From contig NZ_CP015163.1 of assembly GCF_003312875.1 (NCBI RefSeq), positions 7,564,001 through 7,628,000 on the forward strand: 64,000 bases of DNA, read 5' to 3'. Below the pieces are notes generated by a model, which was given only the letters and a program-made list of their open reading frames with translations, did no database searches and was not told the DNA's origin. How positions within the stretch are numbered: the first letter of the stretch is position 1; every line of letters starts with the position of its first letter. Origin of the DNA: Amycolatopsis albispora. Lineage in GTDB: Bacteria; Actinomycetota; Actinomycetes; Mycobacteriales; Pseudonocardiaceae. A program made the translations under genes and the position numbers. This document shows positions 60,211 through 64,000 of this stretch, one piece after another.

Positions 60211-60476
60211 CCGCGTTCGCCGATTCGTCGGCACTGGTCAAGCTCTCCGTGCCGGAGGCGGGGCACGAACTGGTCCGCGAGCGGGACGCGCTGGCGGTCG
60301 CCCAGGTCGCGCGGGTCGAGGTGCCGTCGGCGATCTGGCGCAAGCACCGGCTGGGGGAGCTGAGCGCCCGTGGGGCGCGGGTGCTGGCCTCTTTGTCGCC
60401 GGAGCCGGTGTCTTTCCTCTGTTTTGACAAGCAACTCGCCGACGCGGCGGCGGCCGAGGGCTTCGATCTCGGTTAG
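60207..60476 (+). CDS. PIN-domain (VapC-like) toxin, internally shortened
   Basis: 89 residues against about 130 for the family. FADSSALVKLSVPEAG holds the first Asp, VARVEVPSAIWRKHRLGEL the Glu, and VSFLCFDKQLADAAAAEGF the last strand and helix. About 40 residues are missing after ARVLASL, the part that normally carries the LRAYDAVQLA-type helix with another active-site Asp. The RNase is therefore probably inactive. It overlaps the TetR gene tail to tail (60473-60476). Confidence 0.6.
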   Translation: MTAFADSSALVKLSVPEAGHELVRERDALAVAQVARVEVPSAIWRKHRLGELSARGARVLASLSPEPVSFLCFDKQLADAAAAEGFDLG

Positions 60477-61096
60477 CCGCGCCTGACCGCCAGGTCGAAG
60501 AGATCCGCGAGTTCTCGGGCGTAGGCGGCCACGTCGGTGTCCGGCCGTGCTGTCAGCTCGGCCGGTGCCGCCTCCATCGCGGCCAGCACGGAAACGGCCA
60601 TCACCCGCGGTGAGAACGTTCGCAGCTCGCCGTGTTCCTGGCCCTCGCGGAACATGTCCTCCAACTCGGCCAGCGTGCTCTCGTGCTGGTCGTCGGCCCA
60701 CGCGCGCGCGGCTTCGGCGTCACGTGAGGCGGCGGCGATCTGGCTGATCGCGATCAGCTCGGCCGGGTGCTCGGCGCAGTAGTGCACAAAGCCCTCGATG
60801 ATGGCGCGCAACGCCGCGCGGTAGCTCTCGGCACCCTCCCCGCGTGCGCTCAGCGCCTGGTCCATCGAGGCGTGCACGGTCAGCATGACCTGCTTCATCA
60901 GCGCCTCGCGCTTGGCGAAGTGGTAGCTGATCAGCCCGGGGCTGATGCCCGCCCGCCGCGCGATCTGCACAAACGACGCCTTCGCGTACCCGATCTCGGC
61001 AATGGTCTCGATCGTCGCGGCGACGATCTGCCCGCGCCGCGCTTCCTCGATGAAGGACCGCCTCTCCTGGCCGGACGACTGATTTTCTGGTTGCAT
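60473..61096 (-). CDS. TetR family transcriptional regulator
   Basis: 207 residues. IVAATIETIAEIGYAKASFV and IARRAGISPGLISYHFAKRE form the helix-turn-helix; the rest is a helical ligand domain. ATG 61096 lies seven bases after TAGGAT on the minus strand, so it is probably leaderless. An eight-base inverted repeat flanks the shared promoter with the divergent TIM-barrel gene, its likely target. Confidence 0.9.
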   Translation of the reverse strand: MQPENQSSGQERRSFIEEARRGQIVAATIETIAEIGYAKASFVQIARRAGISPGLISYHFAKREALMKQVMLTVHASMDQALSARGEGAESYRAALRAIIEGFVHYCAEHPAELIAISQIAAASRDAEAARAWADDQHESTLAELEDMFREGQEHGELRTFSPRVMAVSVLAAMEAAPAELTARPDTDVAAYARELADLFDLAVRRG

Positions 61097-61122
61097 GACC
61101 AGTATCCTAGTTGAGCAACCAG
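61087..61122. promoter_or_regulatory. Divergent promoter with an 8-base inverted repeat
   Basis: CTGGTTGC (61087-61094) and GCAACCAG (61115-61122), 20 bases apart, flank overlapping -10 boxes: TATCCT on the plus strand (61103-61108) and TAGGAT on the minus strand (61109-61104). A TetR dimer pair here could block both directions. Confidence 0.6.
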
Positions 61123-61131
61123 GAGCAGATC

Positions 61132-62247
61132 ATGATCAGTCGCAAAACTTTCCTCAAGTCGATGGCGGGTGCGGCGGTGCTGACCGGGCTGAGCGGCGGC
61201 ACGGCAGCCGCGACTCCTCGCCCTGGCAGGCTGCGCGGCGGCGTCTGCTACGACACCGGTGTGCTGCACGCGGCGGGTGATCCGCTGAGCCGGGTGCGGT
61301 GGAGCCGGGGGCAGCTGGAGCGGGAGATCGGCATGGTCGCCGAGCTGCGCTGCCCGTCGATCACCGCGCTCGGCAGCGACATCGGCAGGCTCACCGAGAC
61401 GACGGCCGTGGCGTTGCGGCGCGGGGTGGAGGTCTACGTCCAGCCTCGGCTCTACGACCACCCGCAGGAGGAGATCCTCGAGCACCTGGTCGAGAGCGCG
61501 CGCCAGGCGGAACGGCTACGGCGTGGTGACAACGTCAAGTTCGTCACCGGCTGCGAGCACTTCCTGTTCACGCCGGGCATCGTGCCGGGTGAGAACTTCA
61601 TGGACCGCATCAGGAACATCGGCGAACTCCCGGAAACGGAATGGCCGAACGTCATCGAGCGGTTCCGTCAGTTCATGGCGCGCGCGGTCGAGGTGACCCG
61701 CCGCGAGTTCGGTGGCCGGATCACCTACGGCGCGGCCGACGGCGCCGACGCGGTGTGGAACGACTGGTCGCTGTTCGACATCGTCGGCGTCGACTACTAC
61801 GCCTATTTCGAGAGCACCGGCGAATACCTGAGCGATCTGGACAAGTACCGGCAGTGGCACAAGCCGATCATGATCCTGGAATTCGGCTGCTGCACGTTCA
61901 CCGGCGCGGCGAAGGCCGGGGGCATGGGCTGGGACATCGTCGACTACCCCGACGACCCGGAGAAGCCCGCCACGGTCAAACCCGGTTTTGTGCGCGACGA
62001 ACGTGAGCAGGCCGAGCACATTGCCCGGATGCTGGACGTGTTCGGCCAGGCGAAGGTGCAGGGCGCGCACCTGTACTCGTTTGTTTCGCCGGACTCGCCG
62101 CATCATCCGGAAAATCGGGACTACGACTTCGACATGGCGTCCTACAGCCTGCTCAAGACATTGCGGGCGCGGCACCACGACGACGCCTCGCCGTACCGCA
62201 CCGAGCCGAAGCAGTCCTTCCACGCCGTGCGGCGCCACAATCGTTAG
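61132..62247 (+). CDS. Tat-exported TIM-barrel protein, glycosidase-like
   Basis: 371 residues. ISRKTFLKSMAGAAVLTGLS is a twin-arginine-like signal (R-K pair), cleaved near residue 29. The rest follows a TIM barrel of a family often labelled abortive infection protein in actinobacteria; FVTGCEHFLF and MILEFGCC place two glutamates at positions expected for glycosidase acid/base and nucleophile. It is probably an exported or surface hydrolase, not a phage-defence factor. ATG 61132 follows AGGAG. It is likely controlled by the divergent TetR protein. Confidence 0.72.
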   Translation: MISRKTFLKSMAGAAVLTGLSGGTAAATPRPGRLRGGVCYDTGVLHAAGDPLSRVRWSRGQLEREIGMVAELRCPSITALGSDIGRLTETTAVALRRGVEVYVQPRLYDHPQEEILEHLVESARQAERLRRGDNVKFVTGCEHFLFTPGIVPGENFMDRIRNIGELPETEWPNVIERFRQFMARAVEVTRREFGGRITYGAADGADAVWNDWSLFDIVGVDYYAYFESTGEYLSDLDKYRQWHKPIMILEFGCCTFTGAAKAGGMGWDIVDYPDDPEKPATVKPGFVRDEREQAEHIARMLDVFGQAKVQGAHLYSFVSPDSPHHPENRDYDFDMASYSLLKTLRARHHDDASPYRTEPKQSFHAVRRHNR

Positions 62248-62258
62248 CGCCGGTCCCC

Positions 62259-62264
62259 TATGGT
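62259..62264 (+). promoter_or_regulatory. -10 box (TATGGT) for the leaderless VOC gene
   Basis: TATGGT ends seven bases before ATG 62272. Confidence 0.4.
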
Positions 62265-62271
62265 GACGCCC

Positions 62272-62643
62272 ATGGCGTCGATCAAGCAGGTCCAGGTCAC
62301 CTTCGACTGCGCCGATCCGGGGCGTGTCGCCCGGTTCTGGTGCGAGGTGCTGGGATACGTGCCGTCGCCGGACGGGTTCGCCTGCTCGGATCCCTCGGGG
62401 GGCGGGCCGCGCCTGTACTTCCAGCGTGTGCCGGAAAAGAAGGTCGTGAAGAACCGGGTGCACCTGGACGTGCGCGTCGGCACCGGGCTGGTCGGCGACG
62501 AGCGCCTCGCCGCCCTCCAAACCGAATGCGCACGTTTGATGGATCTCGGCGCGGTGTGCGTGCGCGTCCTGTACGCCGACGAGGAAAACGAGTCGTGCAT
62601 CGTGATGCAAGACGTCGAAGGCAACGAGTTCTGCCTCGACTGA
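62272..62643 (+). CDS. VOC family (glyoxalase-like) protein
   Basis: 123 residues. VQVTFDCADPGRVARFWCEV is the first betaalpha module of the vicinal-oxygen-chelate fold; CIVMQDVEGNEFCLD ends the second with a conserved glutamate. It may bind a metal or a small substrate; activity is unknown. ATG 62272 is preferred over ATG 62260, which overlaps the promoter box. Confidence 0.85.
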   Translation: MASIKQVQVTFDCADPGRVARFWCEVLGYVPSPDGFACSDPSGGGPRLYFQRVPEKKVVKNRVHLDVRVGTGLVGDERLAALQTECARLMDLGAVCVRVLYADEENESCIVMQDVEGNEFCLD

Positions 62644-62760
62644 CCTCCTTTGCCGGGGCCGCTCCCGTCTTCTTCGCCCCATCCACACCCGGCCCGCCCA
62701 CGCGTAACGAACCCCCGGCCGAGCGGCTGGAGCGGGCTACGCCCCGATGCTCGGTGACCC

Positions 62761-62828
62761 GCTAGCGCGGTGCCCCCGCTAGCGCGGTGCCCCCGCTAGC
62801 GCGGTGCCCCCGCTAGCGCGGCGGCGTG
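62761..62828. repeat. Four tandem 17-base repeats
   Basis: GCTAGCGCGGTGCCCCC recurs with period 17 from 62761, 62778, 62795 and 62812; the last copy is incomplete. Each contains the palindrome CGCTAGCG with the preceding C. There are no spacers, so it is not a CRISPR array. Confidence 0.9.
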
Positions 62829-62879
62829 GCGACCCGGTTGCGCTGGGGCGCGGAGGCCCCGGGTGGCCCAGGGGTCTGC

Positions 62880-63288
62880 TGGCTTGCTGGCTCACCGGGC
62901 GAGTGGCTCGGCAGCCTACTGGCTAGGTGGCTAAGTGGCTCAGCCACTTTGCCACTCGACCACTCAGCCATTCGGGTGGCTCAGCCACTCGGCCACAGCT
63001 GCTGGACACCGCCGCTCGACCACGGCCACTTGACCGAGCGACGGGCATTCCCGGCGGAGTTCGATGCGCACGGTAGGTGCGAGGGCTAGGTGGCTAGGTG
63101 CCAGTGGCTAGTTGGTAATGGCTAGGTGGCTGAGCCACTTGGCCACCAAGCCTCTCGACCACCAGGCCTCTTAGCCACTGAGCCTCTCGACCACCAAGCC
63201 ACTTGGCCAGCAAGCTCCCAGCCACCAAGCCACTTGGCCACCAAGCCCCCAGCCACTGAGCCTCTCGGCCACCTGGCCACTCAGGGAC
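62880..63288. repeat. Low-complexity block of AGTGGCT/AGCCACT words
   Basis: About 410 bases with no gene. GTGGCT occurs about seven times, mostly in the left part; AGCCAC and GGCCAC about fourteen times, mostly in the right. The opposed words form palindromes, for example AAGTGGCTCAGCCACTT (62933-62949, perfect) and GTGGCTGAGCCAC (63126-63138). It lies between the VOC gene and the convergent ParB-like gene and could fold strongly. The full gene-free stretch runs from 62644 to 63288. Confidence 0.75.
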
Positions 63289-64000
63289 TCAGCGGCGCGT
63301 GCGCAGGGTTTCGATGACCTCGTCGTCCCAGCGGTGGGTGCGGATGAGCCGGTACCGCTCACCCGCGACCCACATGTACGCCTCGGCCTCGGTGCGGCCC
63401 CGGATCAGGTCGGCCTGGTGCAGCATCCGCACCACCGGCTCGTACTCCTCGGCGTACCACCGCGCGGCGACCGTCGCCCGGTCCAGGAACGTGCCCTCGT
63501 CCTGCATCAGCCGGAAGCCCCAAGCCTCCACGTGCTCGCCGAGTTCCGCGTAGTCCCACGGATCCGAGACGATCACCGAAGCCCGCGCCTGCCCGGTCAG
63601 CGGCACCCGCTCCAGGAACAGGCGCCGGTAGTCCTTGACGATCAGGTCACCGCGGTACCGGATCCCGGCCGGGTCCAGCTTCGTCCGGACCTCGGTCACC
63701 TGAGCGTCTATTGTGGTCAGTCCCATCGCGTGGGCCACCGACACGCGATGGTGCCCGTCGACGATGAAGTGCAGCTCGCCGATCCGGTAGACCTCGATCG
63801 GCGGAATGCTCTCGCCGCGCCGGGCCGCCAGCGCCAGCCGCTCCCAGCGCTCGCGCACCCGCCCCGAGGTCGGGCGGAACCGCCGGTCGAAGTCCCGGCC
63901 GCGGTCCACACTGCCCACAATGGACGAAAGCTGGATCACCCGCAGCCCGAGCCGCCGCTCGCCCGCCCAGCCGAGCGCGTCCACCACCTCGTGGAACGGC
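63289..64000 (-). CDS. ParB N-terminal domain-like protein, cut by the window end
   Basis: About 237 residues visible; the N-terminus lies beyond 64000. IVDGHHRVSVAHAMG is the ParB/sulfiredoxin-type nucleotide-binding motif (GxxRxxA-like), preceded by SIPPIEVYRIGELHF. The C-terminal part is helical, with WYAEEYEPVVRMLHQ. Members are common in actinobacteria and are not the chromosome-partition ParB. A GTG at 63987 is possible, but the frame stays open and conserved-looking (FHEVVDALG) to the window edge, so the gene is treated as partial. Confidence 0.75.
   Translation of the reverse strand, partial: PFHEVVDALGWAGERRLGLRVIQLSSIVGSVDRGRDFDRRFRPTSGRVRERWERLALAARRGESIPPIEVYRIGELHFIVDGHHRVSVAHAMGLTTIDAQVTEVRTKLDPAGIRYRGDLIVKDYRRLFLERVPLTGQARASVIVSDPWDYAELGEHVEAWGFRLMQDEGTFLDRATVAARWYAEEYEPVVRMLHQADLIRGRTEAEAYMWVAGERYRLIRTHRWDDEVIETLRTRR

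Noticed and set aside
38608..62247. Anti-phage defence island (DUF559/AbiEi-like gene, vapBC, abortive-infection-like protein)
   Set aside because: The three genes lie over 20 kb apart among housekeeping genes. One pair is decayed and the abortive-infection label is a doubtful family name.
62761..62828. CRISPR array
   Set aside because: The 17-base repeats are contiguous with no spacers, and no cas gene is nearby.

Overview
The window is high-GC, densely packed actinobacterial chromosome. Gene content and order point to a Pseudonocardiales bacterium, probably close to Amycolatopsis; that placement is inferred from protein families and not from a marker gene. It has F420 genes, a decaprenyl-linked rhamnosyltransferase, succinylase-branch lysine/diaminopimelate genes, an LpqY-SugABC importer and a SigE-RseA-HtrA cell-envelope stress module. 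Many genes overlap by 1-20 bases, and many starts sit 6-7 bases after a TAnnnT box, which suggests widespread leaderless transcription. I see no rRNA, tRNA or CRISPR array.

Layout. 1-12763: cell-wall sugar block with the N-terminus of an LCP (LytR-CpsA-Psr) protein, rmlB, rmlD, four glycosyltransferases besides wbbL (one a GT2-GT4 fusion), wbbL, manB and an AlkA-type DNA glycosylase. 12835-15126: an unusual minus-strand module of two paralogous membrane proteins, a GntR/YtrA-type regulator, a gntR scar and a symmetrical four-half-site operator. 15140-18750: Nudix, fbiB, fbiA and a GNAT protein (coenzyme F420). 18794-26109: ferredoxin, dapC, a TetR/flavin monooxygenase pair, a CHAD protein, dapD, a lipoprotein and dapE. 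26245-31070: secreted GH9 glucanase, two LOG-family proteins, a lipoprotein and gpgS. 30840-37281: cydABDC, facing a PadR/HAAS pair across a tandem-palindrome operator. 37278-44833: DivIVA, SRPBCC, tag, a DUF559-type protein, a PaaG-like crotonase, DUF3117, an M17 aminopeptidase and a LysR/MFS pair. 44822-50255: O-methyltransferase, sigE-rseA-htrA-tatB and mrp. 50265-55380: DUF1003, an MgtE_N/CBS protein, SPFH, DUF4190, an acyl-CoA dehydrogenase and a stress-protein homologue. 55654-60006: lpqY-sugA-sugB-sugC with a strong terminator. 60034-64000: a worn vapBC pair, TetR plus a Tat-exported TIM-barrel protein, a VOC protein, about 640 bases of repeat-rich DNA and a ParB-like protein cut by the window end.

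How the genes work together. The rml/wbbL/manB block makes activated sugars and starts the wall linker. DapC, DapD and DapE supply diaminopimelate for peptidoglycan. FbiA and FbiB build F420. CydAB is a low-oxygen terminal oxidase that needs the CydDC exporter. SigE, RseA and HtrA sense and repair envelope damage. LpqY-SugABC recovers trehalose. From memory of Mycobacterium tuberculosis, this joins two distant segments: Rv3261-Rv3267 (fbiA, fbiB, manB, wbbL, rmlD, LCP) and Rv1177-Rv1238 (ferredoxin through sugC).

The most distinctive non-gene signal is a dispersed perfect-hairpin element present five times, always just after a gene's 3' end and in both orientations. Other points worth attention are the duplicated membrane-protein/GntR module with its operator, twin CTACATGTAG palindromes before cydA, tandem repeats that copy the aminopeptidase tail, and a low-complexity block of AGTGGCT/AGCCACT words near the right end.
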